Of a stretch of DNA of 64,000 bases, positions 36,167-46,456 are shown piece after piece. Under the pieces are notes generated by a model, which was not told the origin of the DNA, ran no database searches, and saw only the letters and a program-made list of their open reading frames with translations. A program made the translations under genes and the position numbers. Position 1 is the first letter of the stretch, and every line of letters begins with the position of its first letter. The DNA is from Galbibacter marinus (GTDB lineage: Bacteria; Bacteroidota; Bacteroidia; Flavobacteriales; Flavobacteriaceae): NCBI RefSeq assembly GCF_000300875.1, contig NZ_AMSG01000008.1:62001-126000 (forward strand), given 5' to 3'.

Positions 36167-37249
36167 TTAAAGATATACCGTCTTTCCACTTTTAACCGAC
36201 TCATCACAAGCTAGCACCACCTCAAGACTACTTACAGCATCTTGTAAATGTTCTGATAAATCAATGTCATTTCTAATTGCATTCAAAAAATATTGTTGTT
36301 CTCTCATGCACAATTCTAAATGATCAGGTTCATCCTTAAAATGAATCCATTGATCGTCCTTCACAAATTCATTATTACTATCTACTTCAGCGTGATGGAT
36401 TTTTAAGCTTTCTGTCTTGGTATGTCGATCCACAGAGTCTGTAGTCCCCTGCTCCATGGCCGTGGCTGATACTATAGAAACACTTCCCTTTGGCCCCATT
36501 ACATCTTTAACAAAATGTGCAGTTTCACTAATCATTGGTCCCCATCCAGCCTCATACCATCCAATAGAACCGTCTTCAAAGGTTATTTGTAATTGTCCAT
36601 AATTGTAATTCTCAGGAGATATTTCTTCTGTTAAACGCGCCCCAATGGCAGAAACTTGTTTTGGCTTAGAACGAACCATTTGGCACATTACGTCAATGTA
36701 ATGAACGCCACAATCCACTATAGGGCTCAAACTTTTCATAAGGTTCTTGTGAACATCCCACATATATCCATGACTTTGTTGATTTAAATTCATCCGCATA
36801 ACTAGTGGTTTTCCAAGGCCTTGGGCTACTTCAATAAACTTTTGCCAGCATGGATGTTGTCTTAAAATATAACCAATTACAAGTTTCCTTCCTGTCTTAT
36901 TAGCTGCCTGAACTAAAGTCTTAGCACCTTGAGTGGTAGTGGCAATGGGTTTTTCTAAAAACACATCACAACCAGCATTAAATGCTGCCAAGGTGTAATC
37001 CATGTGAGTATCGGGATAAGTAGAGATACAAACTGCATCAGGGTTGGATTGCTCTAAAGCCTTCTCATAGGAGTCAAAAACAGGATAATTTGCTTTGAGT
37101 TGTTTGTTTAATTCATGTTTACTTTCTCCTCTAGAGACCAAACCACAAATCTCAAAATCGTTTTTTAATTGATGGTAGACAGCGGCATGAGATGCTCCCA
37201 TATTTCCACAGCCTACTACCAGAATTTTAATTTTATCGTTTTTCTGCAT
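36167..37249 (-). CDS. Gfo/Idh/MocA family oxidoreductase
   Basis: NAD(P)-dependent dehydrogenase of the Gfo/Idh/MocA family, 360 residues. The N terminus has the Rossmann motif VVGCGNMGASHA, EKPIATT at about residues 98-104 is the family signature with the catalytic Lys, and CGVHYIDVM carries the conserved Asp and His region of the C-terminal domain. There is no signal peptide. Substrates of this family range from inositols to amino sugars, and nothing nearby narrows it. It is convergent to thrC and divergent from gcvT, so it stands alone. Confidence 0.88.
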   Translation of the reverse strand: MQKNDKIKILVVGCGNMGASHAAVYHQLKNDFEICGLVSRGESKHELNKQLKANYPVFDSYEKALEQSNPDAVCISTYPDTHMDYTLAAFNAGCDVFLEKPIATTTQGAKTLVQAANKTGRKLVIGYILRQHPCWQKFIEVAQGLGKPLVMRMNLNQQSHGYMWDVHKNLMKSLSPIVDCGVHYIDVMCQMVRSKPKQVSAIGARLTEEISPENYNYGQLQITFEDGSIGWYEAGWGPMISETAHFVKDVMGPKGSVSIVSATAMEQGTTDSVDRHTKTESLKIHHAEVDSNNEFVKDDQWIHFKDEPDHLELCMREQQYFLNAIRNDIDLSEHLQDAVSSLEVVLACDESVKSGKTVYL

Positions 37250-37310
37250 TTCTAAGCTATTAAGTGTCTTTAATTATTGCTGCTTAGTTTTTTTGCTCAC
37301 TATATTTAAA

Positions 37311-37318
37311 TAATTTTG
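37311..37318 (+). promoter_or_regulatory. -7 promoter element of gcvT
   Basis: TAATTTTG matches TAnnTTTG exactly and lies 45 bp before the gcvT ATG. A TTTG lies 15 bp upstream, shorter than the ideal 19. The gap is too short for a tandem glycine riboswitch and shows none. Confidence 0.5.
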
Positions 37319-37363
37319 CAATAGTAAGGTAAACGAACTAGCAATTTTTTAAATATACTAAAA

Positions 37364-38452
37364 ATGAACAATACTGCTTTAACAAATGTCCATATTGAAT
37401 TGGGTGCAAAAATGGTACCTTTTGCCGGTTACAATATGCCAGTACAGTACGAGGGAGTAACTGCTGAACATGAAAATGTAAGAAACAATGTAGGGGTTTT
37501 TGATGTAAGCCATATGGGTGAGTTTCTTGTCTCTGGGCAAAACGCCCTAGCTTTATTACAAAAAGTATGTAGTAATGATGTCTCCAAACTGGTTGTTGGT
37601 AAAGCCCAATACAATTATCTACCAAATAAACAAGGTGGGATTGTTGATGACCTAATCATCTATCAGATTAAAGAAGATCAATATTTACTAGTAGTTAACG
37701 CTGCAAACATTGAAAAGGATTGGGAGTGGATAACGCAGCATAACGAGGAGTTTGGCGCCGATTTAAGAAATATCTCTGATGAATACTCTTTATTAGCTAT
37801 CCAAGGTCCAAAAGCCATAGAGGCTATGCAATCTCTAACTACTATAGATCTTTCGGCCATTAAATTTTACCAATTTGAAGTAGGACAATTTGCGGGCATT
37901 GAGAATGTGATTATTTCTGCAACAGGATACACTGGCAGTGGTGGATTTGAGGTGTATTGTAAAAATGAAGAAGCAGGACAGCTTTGGGAAAAGGTTTTTG
38001 AAGCTGGAAAAGACTTTGGTATAAAACCTATCGGCTTGGCAGCTAGAGACACTCTTCGACTTGAAATGGGGTATTGTCTTTACGGAAACGACATTGATGA
38101 TACTACATCGCCATTAGAAGCTGGATTAGGATGGGTTACCAAATTCACAAAGGATTTCGTAGGTTCAGACATCCTTAAAGCGCAGAAAGAAAGAGGGCTA
38201 ACCAATAAACTTGTTGGATTCCAATTAGAGGAAAGAGGTATTCCTAGAAGCGGTTACCAGATTACCGATAATAATGGAAAGGTAATTGGAAATGTTACCA
38301 GTGGGACTATGGCTCCATCTTTAGGGATTGGAATTGGTATGGGATATGTCCCGGTAGAGTATGCTGAACCTGGAAACACAATTGGAATTCAGATTCGAAA
38401 AAATCAGGTTCCAGCAACTGTTGTTAAACTACCTTTCTACAAAAATAAATAA
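37364..38452 (+). CDS. gcvT: Aminomethyltransferase, glycine cleavage T protein
   Basis: T protein of the glycine cleavage system, which moves the methylene group from the lipoyl H protein to tetrahydrofolate and releases ammonia. The 362-residue length is standard. [34 protein letters not shown], the catalytic-Asp region NDVSKL and [18 protein letters not shown] match the family. Genes for H and P proteins are not in the window. The SDR-type gene 26 bp downstream probably shares its transcript. Confidence 0.95.
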   Translation: MNNTALTNVHIELGAKMVPFAGYNMPVQYEGVTAEHENVRNNVGVFDVSHMGEFLVSGQNALALLQKVCSNDVSKLVVGKAQYNYLPNKQGGIVDDLIIYQIKEDQYLLVVNAANIEKDWEWITQHNEEFGADLRNISDEYSLLAIQGPKAIEAMQSLTTIDLSAIKFYQFEVGQFAGIENVIISATGYTGSGGFEVYCKNEEAGQLWEKVFEAGKDFGIKPIGLAARDTLRLEMGYCLYGNDIDDTTSPLEAGLGWVTKFTKDFVGSDILKAQKERGLTNKLVGFQLEERGIPRSGYQITDNNGKVIGNVTSGTMAPSLGIGIGMGYVPVEYAEPGNTIGIQIRKNQVPATVVKLPFYKNK

Positions 38453-38478
38453 GCACAGTTTGAGTTCTCTTAATACCG

Positions 38479-39306
38479 ATGAAAGAAAGATATTTGAAAA
38501 AGATTTTAATATTAGGAGCTAGTGGTTTTATAGGTGGAGCACTCTACAAAGAGTTATGTTCCTACTTTGACACCTACGGAACTTATCATACGGGAAAGAT
38601 TTATGCTAACAATAAGCATTTCTTTCCCTTTGATATGCAAAATGACGACCTCATAGAAATTCTTTCAAGAGTCCGACCTGATGTGATTATTTCTGCACTT
38701 CGAGGTGATTTTGAATCGCAAATAGAGACCCATTTCGATGTGGTTGATTATTGCAAAGCCACTGGTAGTAAGATCATATTTTTATCATCAGCAAATGTTT
38801 TTGATGCCTTTAGTAACTTTCCCTCTTATGAGTTTGATAAGACGCTCTCCATGAGCCCTTATGGTAAGTTTAAAATTAAGATTGAGACTGCTCTAATGCA
38901 GTTGCCAGAAAAAAATTATTCGATCGCGCGATTGCCTATGGTATTTGGAAGTCACTCTCCAAGGATCAAAGAACTCAAGTATTATATAGAGAACCACAAG
39001 GCTTATGAGGTTTTCCCTGACCTTGTAATGAATGTGACTAACATCGAATTACTCACCAAGCAACTTCACTATATTATCAATCGAGAAATAGGTGGTATTT
39101 TCCACCTTGGAAGTTCTGATTTAGTACATCACAATGAGTTTATAGAAGAAATCATTAAAGTCTTAGGTTACCACAAACCCTTATTAAAAAATGTGTACAC
39201 CTCGAACTTTGATCGTTTTTTAGCAGTGTTACCCAAAGACAACAAACTTCCCAAACATCTTAATTTTGGTCACATCGAGGTGATTAAAGAGATGAATATT
39301 AGTTAA
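38479..39306 (+). CDS. NAD(P)-dependent sugar reductase/epimerase-like SDR protein
   Basis: A 275-residue extended short-chain dehydrogenase-like protein related to dTDP-4-dehydrorhamnose reductases (RmlD). ILGASGFIGGALYKEL is the dinucleotide-binding turn, IIFLSSANVFDAFS the strand with the catalytic Ser region, and SPYGKFKIKIE the YxxxK catalytic pair. There is no neighbouring sugar-nucleotide gene, so the substrate is unknown and RmlD itself is not claimed. It follows gcvT by 26 bp and is convergent to the dsbD-like gene. Confidence 0.82.
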   Translation: MKERYLKKILILGASGFIGGALYKELCSYFDTYGTYHTGKIYANNKHFFPFDMQNDDLIEILSRVRPDVIISALRGDFESQIETHFDVVDYCKATGSKIIFLSSANVFDAFSNFPSYEFDKTLSMSPYGKFKIKIETALMQLPEKNYSIARLPMVFGSHSPRIKELKYYIENHKAYEVFPDLVMNVTNIELLTKQLHYIINREIGGIFHLGSSDLVHHNEFIEEIIKVLGYHKPLLKNVYTSNFDRFLAVLPKDNKLPKHLNFGHIEVIKEMNIS

Positions 39307-39335
39307 ATCTCAAAGAGGTCTTTGATACTTAAAAG

Positions 39336-41315
39336 TTAATTTCCCCCTCGGGACTCTTTGAAATTATTTAACCCATCTTGTAACCACTGGTAATAGGTAA
39401 CCGCATCAGTATATTTTTGAGGACCACTTAAAAGCTCATAATCAGATGACATTTGAATGTAATAGGGCTGCGAAGCAGTTTTAAAGTTAATAGTCTGAAA
39501 GGTCGCCCATTTATCTCCGATGGTCTTTATGCTTTTCACGCGGCCATTTGGAAGCTCGAAATTAAACTGATCACTTTCATCTAGAACTTTACGATCATCC
39601 ACATAAAGAGAAATCAGTACAAATTCTTCATTAAGAAGACTAAATATCTCTGGTTCACTCCATACATTCTCTTCCATCTTACGACAGTTAACACATGCCC
39701 ATCCAGTAAAGTCAAGTAAGATAGGTTTGTTGTTCTCCTTGGCATAAGCCAGACCTTGATCAAAGTCTTTAAAACAAGTTAGCCCTAAAGGACAATCACT
39801 TTCCTTTTCATAAACACTATAGAACACTGGAGGTGGAAAACCACTGAGTAGTTTTAGATTTGATTGCGGGGTATTGAATAATCCTGGTATTAAATAGGCA
39901 ACAAATCCAAGTACCGCTATTCCGAAAAACATGCGATAGAAACTGAGTTTTTTACGCGGGCCATCGTGTGGAAAACGAATTAATCCGAAAATATATAAAG
40001 CCATAAGGATAAATATTATAATCCAAATCCCGATAAACACCTCACGTTTTAAGATTCCCCAGTGCTCGACCAAATCTGCATTGGATAAGAATTTAAATGC
40101 CATTGCTAATTCCAAAAATCCTAAAATAACCTTAGTGGTTGTCATCCATCCACCAGACTTAGGCAGTGAATTAAGCATATTGGGAAAAAGAGCAAATAAA
40201 GCAAATGGTAACGCCAATGCCAATCCAAAACCAGTCATTCCAACAGTTAATTGAGTAGCGCCACCATCATTAGAGAGTGAACCAGCTAGGAGCGATCCTA
40301 ATATCGGCCCTGTACAGGAGAAAGAAACAATAGCCAAAGTAAGAGCCATAAAGAAGATCCCAATAATCCCACCTGCACCTGAGGCACTATCCATTTTATT
40401 TCCCCAAGAATGAGGCAGTGTCAACTCAAAATACCCAAAGAAGGAAAACGCGAAAACTACAAAAATTATAAAGAAAATAACGTTTAGCCACACATTGGTC
40501 GATATGTTATTCAGTATCTCAGGTGCAATAGTATCCAAAAAGTGGAATGGAACACTAAGAGCCATGTATATAACTATAATAAACACTCCATATAGTATGG
40601 CGTTAGATATACCCTTTCTCTTGTTACTACTTTGTTTGGTGAAAAAGGATACCGTCAAAGGTATCATTGGAAACACACACGGGGTGAGCAGTGCTATAAG
40701 TCCTCCTAAGAAGCCCAAAACAAATAAATTAAACAAGCCGCTACTTGAAGAACTATCGCTTTGATGATTTGTTTTTAATAACTCGGTGTTGGTTAATGGA
40801 AGTTCTAGGCTTTGGGCTAAATCTAAGCTTTTTGCATCCACCTCCTTATCGATCACTACAGCTTTTCCATCAAGAGAAAAACCTAAATCATATTGATCAA
40901 AAATACACTGTTTATCATCACATGCCTGATAGGCTACATCCCCGATAATAGACTTAAGGTTTGGATTTAGAACCTGAATTTGTTGTTTAAAAACTGCCTT
41001 GTCAGCAAAATATGATAGTCTTTGTTCGAAAATCTTATCCATTTCCGTAATAGGCTCCCCTTCCTCTATCTCTCCAATGATCTTAAAATCAACACCCTCC
41101 CCTTGAAATGTAAAGGTTGTGGGATTAATCATTGGCTCCTCATCTTCCGGCTGGTTTACCGCATAAAGGTGCCAGTTTTCTAATATGTCAGCTTCAATTA
41201 TCAGAGTATAGGTAGAATCTGAAACAGCCTCAACAGAGGTATTCCATTGTACTTGATTTTGGCTAAAAATAAAGTTGGTGAAAAATAGTAGTAAAACAGC
41301 TATTAAATTACGCAT
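39336..41315 (-). CDS. dsbD: DsbD-like thiol:disulfide interchange protein
   Basis: Carries reducing power from cytoplasmic thioredoxin to the periplasm. The 659-residue protein has a signal peptide, an N-terminal DsbD-alpha-like domain with a CDDKQC pair, an eight-helix membrane domain with cysteines in LLTPCVFPMIP and SFSCTGPILGS, and a C-terminal thioredoxin-like domain with CVNC at Cys541 and Cys544. All three redox pairs are therefore present. It is the last gene of the bamD-to-dsbD cluster, and its ATG overlaps the end of tilS by 8 bp. Confidence 0.92.
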   Translation of the reverse strand: MRNLIAVLLLFFTNFIFSQNQVQWNTSVEAVSDSTYTLIIEADILENWHLYAVNQPEDEEPMINPTTFTFQGEGVDFKIIGEIEEGEPITEMDKIFEQRLSYFADKAVFKQQIQVLNPNLKSIIGDVAYQACDDKQCIFDQYDLGFSLDGKAVVIDKEVDAKSLDLAQSLELPLTNTELLKTNHQSDSSSSSGLFNLFVLGFLGGLIALLTPCVFPMIPLTVSFFTKQSSNKRKGISNAILYGVFIIVIYMALSVPFHFLDTIAPEILNNISTNVWLNVIFFIIFVVFAFSFFGYFELTLPHSWGNKMDSASGAGGIIGIFFMALTLAIVSFSCTGPILGSLLAGSLSNDGGATQLTVGMTGFGLALALPFALFALFPNMLNSLPKSGGWMTTTKVILGFLELAMAFKFLSNADLVEHWGILKREVFIGIWIIIFILMALYIFGLIRFPHDGPRKKLSFYRMFFGIAVLGFVAYLIPGLFNTPQSNLKLLSGFPPPVFYSVYEKESDCPLGLTCFKDFDQGLAYAKENNKPILLDFTGWACVNCRKMEENVWSEPEIFSLLNEEFVLISLYVDDRKVLDESDQFNFELPNGRVKSIKTIGDKWATFQTINFKTASQPYYIQMSSDYELLSGPQKYTDAVTYYQWLQDGLNNFKESRGGN

Positions 41316-42627
41316 GAAGGGATGTTATTTTTAATATTTCTATTGTTCTTTCTGTTATTTTAAAGCGGTCATCGGCACGTTGCCCAATAATCCATATAAT
41401 TTCATTATCGCCATTGCAGAGTAACCACTGATTTTCTTTCTCCAATAAAGAAAACTTTTGATCTTTGAAATACTTACTGAGTTTCTTCTTCCCGTGCATT
41501 CCAAATGGACAAAAGTAGTCACCATTTTCTCGTTTACGAAGGATAAGCGGAAACTTTAACTTATCTTTATCAACTAACACCTCATCTTGAGAAATGGGTA
41601 TTTTTAAGTTGATTTGCTCAATCCTTAGATGAATTGGATAGCTTATGTCTTGTTGGTGTTGTTCAATGGTAAATCTTTGACTTAAATCATTAAATTTCAA
41701 GGTCGTTAACAACAAATGATCCCGATTTCGAATTAAGCGGTGGCTTTCAGAAAAAAGCTGTTTCCCAGAAAGAGTATCTAAGAGCTGCTGTAGTTCAACT
41801 TCACTTTTAAAACCATATGGTTTAAAGAGTTCATATAAGTATGCATCTAAAGGATTTAGTTTTTTAAGGCCAGCCACAGGGATCTCAATTACATCGCCGT
41901 TTTCTACGAACAATTCTGCGCGTTTTTGCTCCACAGCCAATTTTATAATACTATTAGATTGATTTAAATACTGTAATGACTTGGTGAAATTATCCAAGAA
42001 ATCCGGCTTAATTTGTTTGATAATAGGGATAATATCATGACGGAATTTATTGCGAATGTATTTAGTCTCTGCATTACTGCTATCCTCTCGCCATGCTATG
42101 TTATGCTTGATGGCATACTGATTAATTTCAGATCTTGAAAAGGGTAACAGAGGCCGAACAACATAATCATTGACCTGTGGTATCCCAGTTAATCCTTCCA
42201 GACCGCTAGCCCTTCCGAGATTAATCAAAAAAGTCTCTAAATTATCATCAGCATGATGCGCCGTTAGTAAGAATGAAAAACCTAACCGCTCCTTTTGCTT
42301 TAAAAACCAGTTATATCGCAGTTCCCTAGCGGCCATCTGAATAGAAATCTTAAGCTTTTCTGCATAAGCAGCGGTTTCAAAGCTGACAGTATAAAAATCA
42401 ACTCCATAACTATCACATTGCTGTTTTAAAAACTCCTGGTCTTGTTTGCTCTGTGATCCCCTTAATTGAAAATTACAGTGCAGCACCCTACAATTGAGAT
42501 TTAGTTTTACGCATAGGTCTAAAAGAACCATACTGTCAATTCCTCCACTAACCGCAAGAGCTATAGGGGTGTTGATTAAAAAAGGGAGCTGATTGTCAAT
42601 ATGAGTGTTAAAGCGTTTTTGCATCAC
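41308..42627 (-). CDS. tilS: tRNA(Ile)-lysidine synthetase
   Basis: Changes cytidine 34 of the tRNA-Ile that reads AUA to lysidine using lysine and ATP, making decoding and charging specific. The 439-residue protein has the PP-loop SGGIDS at residues 27-32, the HHADDNLETFL motif, REDSSNAETKYIRNKFRH, and a C-terminal domain with FCPFGMHGKKKLSKYFKD. It is essential in most bacteria. It overlaps the dsbD-like gene by 8 bp and lies 11 bp after recN. Confidence 0.95.
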   Translation of the reverse strand: MMQKRFNTHIDNQLPFLINTPIALAVSGGIDSMVLLDLCVKLNLNCRVLHCNFQLRGSQSKQDQEFLKQQCDSYGVDFYTVSFETAAYAEKLKISIQMAARELRYNWFLKQKERLGFSFLLTAHHADDNLETFLINLGRASGLEGLTGIPQVNDYVVRPLLPFSRSEINQYAIKHNIAWREDSSNAETKYIRNKFRHDIIPIIKQIKPDFLDNFTKSLQYLNQSNSIIKLAVEQKRAELFVENGDVIEIPVAGLKKLNPLDAYLYELFKPYGFKSEVELQQLLDTLSGKQLFSESHRLIRNRDHLLLTTLKFNDLSQRFTIEQHQQDISYPIHLRIEQINLKIPISQDEVLVDKDKLKFPLILRKRENGDYFCPFGMHGKKKLSKYFKDQKFSLLEKENQWLLCNGDNEIIWIIGQRADDRFKITERTIEILKITSLHA

Positions 42628-42638
42628 ACAAAGTTATG

Positions 42639-44300
42639 CTAATTTCGCTTGATCAACAATTCATTGGCATGTGCTCTTGCCGAAGAACTGATATCCTTAC
42701 CTCCCAGCATTTCTGCGATTTCAATCACACGCTGGTCTTGGTTTAATTTCTTCATCTGAGAAGTAGTAATCCCTTGCACTTCCTCTTTGTAGACTTTATA
42801 ATGCTGATCACCCTTAGCTGCAACCTGAGGGAGATGTGTAATGGTGAATACCTGCATGGTCTTACTCATTTGATACATAATATCGGCCATTTTATTGGAT
42901 ACCTCTCCAGAAACACCAGTATCAATCTCATCAAACATAATAGTCGGAAGATGCATATACTGCGCTAAAAGCGATTTAATTGCAAGCATAATGCGTGACA
43001 ACTCTCCTCCTGAGGCTGCCTTTTTGAGCTCATTAAACTGCCCTCCTTTATTGGCAGAAAACAAAAATGAAAGATTGTCCTTACCATTGGAATGATAATG
43101 TTCACCTGGGGTTAATTCAATCTCAAATTGGGCATTTGGCATCCCTAAAGAGGCTAAGGTGTTTTCCAAATGATCTTTAAGGGCAGGAATTCCTTTAGTG
43201 CGTTTGTTATGTAATTCTAACGCTATTTTATCCAAGGCTTCTTCCCTAGTCATCAGTTTTAATTGCATCTCCTTAATGTCACTTTCAAGGTTCTGTGTTT
43301 TGGAGACTTGGATTTCGAGTTGCTCTTGGATTTCAATAAGTTCTGTTACCTCTAATACATTGTGTTTCTTTTGCAAGTTATAGATTAGTTGAAGTTTCTC
43401 ATTCACCTTCTCTAATTCCACAGGATCAGCCTCCAAGCTTTCCTCAAGGGAAAGGGTCTCATTGAACACGTCGTCGAGCTCAATTAAAACCGAATCAATT
43501 CTGTCAGATAAATCTTTGTAGGTTTTACCAAAGCCACTAAGACGATTAAAATTGCTTTTAATTTCATTTAGACTTGGTAACACTCCCATTTGCTCCTCTG
43601 AGAACAACTGCAATGATTGTGTTACTCTGTTAGCTATTTCATCAACATTGTTTAACTGTTCAAATGTAGCTTCTAAATCAGCTAACATTCCTTTTTTTAA
43701 TTTAGCCGATCTTAACTCCTCTAATAAAAAGGAATTGTAATCGTTATCTTTATCTGCCTGTTGCTGAAATTCAATGAGGGATTTTAACTCCTTCTTTAGG
43801 GCTAAATAATCTGTAAGCTTATCAGTGTAAAGATTAAGTTCTTCACTCACATCAGCAATAGCATCGATAACCTGAAACTGAAAATCATTATCGGTGAGTT
43901 TTAAGGTTTGATGTTGAGAGTGGATATCGATAAGTTGACCCCCTAAAGAAGACAATACGTCTAAGGTAACAGGAGTATCATTGACAAAGGCTCTAGATTT
44001 ACCACTTGGTAAGATTTCCCTTCGTATAATGGTTTGCTGTTCAAAATCAAGATCTTGCTCATTAAAAAAATCTTCGAGCTTGTAATTTCCAATGGCAAAG
44101 CTTGCCTCGATAACGCATTTATCGGTCGCATCTTTAATACTACTAAGATCTGCTCTTTTGCCAAGTACCAAGGACAATCCACCCAGAAGTATTGATTTAC
44201 CTGCACCAGTCTCCCCGGTAATGGAAATCAACCCCTTGTCAAAATCTACATTCAGATGATCGATTAAGGCGTAATTCTTTATAATCAGATTAGTTAACAA
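42639..44300 (-). CDS. recN: DNA repair protein RecN
   Basis: SMC-like ATPase that acts in double-strand break repair. The 553-residue protein has Walker A GETGAGKS at residues 29-36, long coiled-coil segments between about 150 and 360, and the C-terminal ABC signature ASGGELSRIMLAIKSLL with Walker B TIMFDEIDTGVSG. The DIHSQHQTLKL segment is typical of RecN. It lies within the minus-strand bamD cluster, 58 bp after the DUF4835 gene and 11 bp before tilS. Confidence 0.96.
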   Translation of the reverse strand: MLTNLIIKNYALIDHLNVDFDKGLISITGETGAGKSILLGGLSLVLGKRADLSSIKDATDKCVIEASFAIGNYKLEDFFNEQDLDFEQQTIIRREILPSGKSRAFVNDTPVTLDVLSSLGGQLIDIHSQHQTLKLTDNDFQFQVIDAIADVSEELNLYTDKLTDYLALKKELKSLIEFQQQADKDNDYNSFLLEELRSAKLKKGMLADLEATFEQLNNVDEIANRVTQSLQLFSEEQMGVLPSLNEIKSNFNRLSGFGKTYKDLSDRIDSVLIELDDVFNETLSLEESLEADPVELEKVNEKLQLIYNLQKKHNVLEVTELIEIQEQLEIQVSKTQNLESDIKEMQLKLMTREEALDKIALELHNKRTKGIPALKDHLENTLASLGMPNAQFEIELTPGEHYHSNGKDNLSFLFSANKGGQFNELKKAASGGELSRIMLAIKSLLAQYMHLPTIMFDEIDTGVSGEVSNKMADIMYQMSKTMQVFTITHLPQVAAKGDQHYKVYKEEVQGITTSQMKKLNQDQRVIEIAEMLGGKDISSSARAHANELLIKRN

Positions 44301-44358
44301 TACAAATTAAGTTTTAGCATCCCAAAGATAAATTATATTTTAAAAGCAAGCTAAGAAA

Positions 44359-45252
44359 TTAATACTTGATACGGCTCCAAGTTTTAGAATAAAGGGGTGC
44401 CATACTGTTGAGATTTTCTTTTAACTCTGCTATTTTCACCTTAGGACCCCCCGAGAAAACATTGGCAATTTCCTCTGATTTTGCATCAAAAAATGCTTGA
44501 AGCACAAAAGAATTTGGTCGGGTATTATTTAGTTTCTCCAATAAGGTTATTGAGTTTAGGATGTTCTCTTTAGCTCCTAAAGGATCCGATACCAATACAT
44601 CCATGCCTTGACGATGGTAATTATAAAGTGCCAAACGGTATTCCTTAAAGGTATTGGAGAGCAGATTATCGGCCAGCTCCCATCGCGTTCTATTTCCATC
44701 TGTTTGCTTCCAGCCACTAAAACCACTACTTTGGCTTAAGTTTACAATAGACTGCGCTTGCTCGAAATATGGTGTCCCTCCTTCTTTTGAAAATGTATCG
44801 GCATCAATACCTAAAATGATATAAACGTAATAAGAAATAACAGCCGTAAGATTACTCTCAAAGACATTCGGGTTGAAGTATAATGGTGCAAACTCCACAT
44901 ATTTAAAACTGAACTGTTTGTCTTGGTAATTAAAAACGGGAGACTGATAGTTGGAATTAAAAACAGGACGGTTTGATTGAATTTGTATGGTCCCACTAAA
45001 GGCACTATTGTCGTATTGCGTGATGGTTACCATCATACTACACTCTATGCGCTGATTCGCATCAAAGTTTGCACTAGTCCATTGTGTTTTATTCACATAG
45101 TCATTCAAGGACTTCTCTAGGGTCCTAAAAATTTGCTTATTGGTTTGATTAACCTGATCAGAATTAACAATTACAGTGCAATTTAACTCCTGTGCATAAG
45201 AAAGGCTTAAGCAGACAAAAAATACTAAGGTAAGTAATGGTTTAAGCATCAA
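44359..45252 (-). CDS. DUF4835 family exported protein
   Basis: A 297-residue protein with a signal peptide (about residues 1-20, ending SLSYAQ) and the DUF4835 family pattern: ELNCTVIVNSDQVNQTN after the cleavage site, then IQSNRPVFNSNYQSPVFNYQ. Its function is unknown. The gene is conserved in Bacteroidota between coaBC and recN. The start overlaps the coaBC stop by 11 bp, so translation may be coupled; a second ATG follows immediately. Its exported nature and the bamD gene upstream hint at an envelope role, but this is inference. Confidence 0.87.
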   Translation of the reverse strand: MMLKPLLTLVFFVCLSLSYAQELNCTVIVNSDQVNQTNKQIFRTLEKSLNDYVNKTQWTSANFDANQRIECSMMVTITQYDNSAFSGTIQIQSNRPVFNSNYQSPVFNYQDKQFSFKYVEFAPLYFNPNVFESNLTAVISYYVYIILGIDADTFSKEGGTPYFEQAQSIVNLSQSSGFSGWKQTDGNRTRWELADNLLSNTFKEYRLALYNYHRQGMDVLVSDPLGAKENILNSITLLEKLNNTRPNSFVLQAFFDAKSEEIANVFSGGPKVKIAELKENLNSMAPLYSKTWSRIKY

Positions 45253-46453
45253 GTCTAGATCGTATCTCGTTAAAAATATCGATTGCTACTTCCGCTTTTG
45301 ATTTTAATGGAAAAGCAACCCGATTTAAATTCTTATCTATAAATGTAACCTTATTTGTTGATTTACCAAAACCAGCACCCGTATCATTTAAAGAATTTAA
45401 AACTATTGCATCCAAGTTTTTTCGTTGTAGTTTAGAAACTGCATTGTCAAATTCATTTTGTGTTTCCAATGCAAATCCTACCAAAAATTGATTCGATTTT
45501 ATCTCACCTAAGGATGCTAATATATCATTTGTAGGAACAAGATCAATATGTAAAGTGGCCGTTTTCTTTTTTATTTTTTGATCAGCAACCTCAGCAGGTT
45601 TATAATCTGCCACTGCAGCAGCTAAAATGGCAATATCCACCTGATTAAACACTTGATGTGCTGCATTGTACATCTGATCAGCACTCTGTACCCGAACTAA
45701 TTTTATCAAAGGGTTATCCAAGTTCAAAGAGCAAGGTCCTGCAATTAAAAAAACTTCAGCTCCTAATTGAGCAGCGTGACTTGCTAACTCAAATCCCATA
45801 CGACCACTGGAATGGTTTCCTATAAAACGCACAGGATCTATCGCCTCGTATGTTGGTCCAGCTGTTACGAGCACTTTTTTACCATAAAGCGGCAAGGTGG
45901 ATTTTAGAAGGTTCTCAACAAGACTGACTATGGATTCTGGTTCAGCCATCCTTCCTTGTCCTACAAGTCCACTAGCTAGTTCACCGCTTTCTGCTGGAAT
46001 CATATAGTTACCCCTTTCCACAAGTGTACTTATATTTTCTTGAGTTGTAGGGTGAGAATACATATCCAAATCCATTGCGGGCGCAATAAAAACAGGACAG
46101 GTTGCAGAGAGATACGTAGCTAATAAAAAATTATCAGAAGCTCCAGAGGCCATCTTTGACATAGTATTTGCAGTTGCTGGAGCAATGATCATAAGATCAG
46201 CCCACAACCCCAAATCCACATGGTTATTCCACATAGCTTCCTTGTGATCAGGATCTGTAAATGAGGAATACACCTTGTTTTTGGACAACGTAGAAAGCGT
46301 TAAAGGAGTAACGAATTCTTTCGAATTTTCCGTCATTACCACTTTAACGCTTGCTCCGGCTTTTATGAGTAAACGCACCAAAAAAGCCGATTTGTATGCG
46401 GCTATTCCTCCTGAAATTCCAAGTAAAACTTTTTTGCCGCTAAGTATGGACAT
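45242..46453 (-). CDS. coaBC: Bifunctional phosphopantothenoylcysteine decarboxylase/synthetase
   Basis: Joins cysteine to phosphopantothenate and decarboxylates the product in coenzyme A synthesis. The 403-residue protein has the FMN-binding CoaC part (about residues 1-185: LGISGGIAAYKSAFL, ADLMIIAPATANTMSKMA, PAMDLDMY) and the CoaB part (about 190-400: VLVTAGPTYEAIDPVRFIGN, AAAVADYKP). It is 3 bp after rpoZ and overlaps the DUF4835 gene by 11 bp. Confidence 0.95.
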   Translation of the reverse strand: MSILSGKKVLLGISGGIAAYKSAFLVRLLIKAGASVKVVMTENSKEFVTPLTLSTLSKNKVYSSFTDPDHKEAMWNNHVDLGLWADLMIIAPATANTMSKMASGASDNFLLATYLSATCPVFIAPAMDLDMYSHPTTQENISTLVERGNYMIPAESGELASGLVGQGRMAEPESIVSLVENLLKSTLPLYGKKVLVTAGPTYEAIDPVRFIGNHSSGRMGFELASHAAQLGAEVFLIAGPCSLNLDNPLIKLVRVQSADQMYNAAHQVFNQVDIAILAAAVADYKPAEVADQKIKKKTATLHIDLVPTNDILASLGEIKSNQFLVGFALETQNEFDNAVSKLQRKNLDAIVLNSLNDTGAGFGKSTNKVTFIDKNLNRVAFPLKSKAEVAIDIFNEIRSRLDA

Positions 46454-46456
46454 GCC

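Noticed and set aside
37250-37363. Glycine riboswitch before gcvT
   Set aside because: The gap is only 114 bp with a promoter in its middle, leaving no room for the aptamer, and none of its conserved elements is seen.
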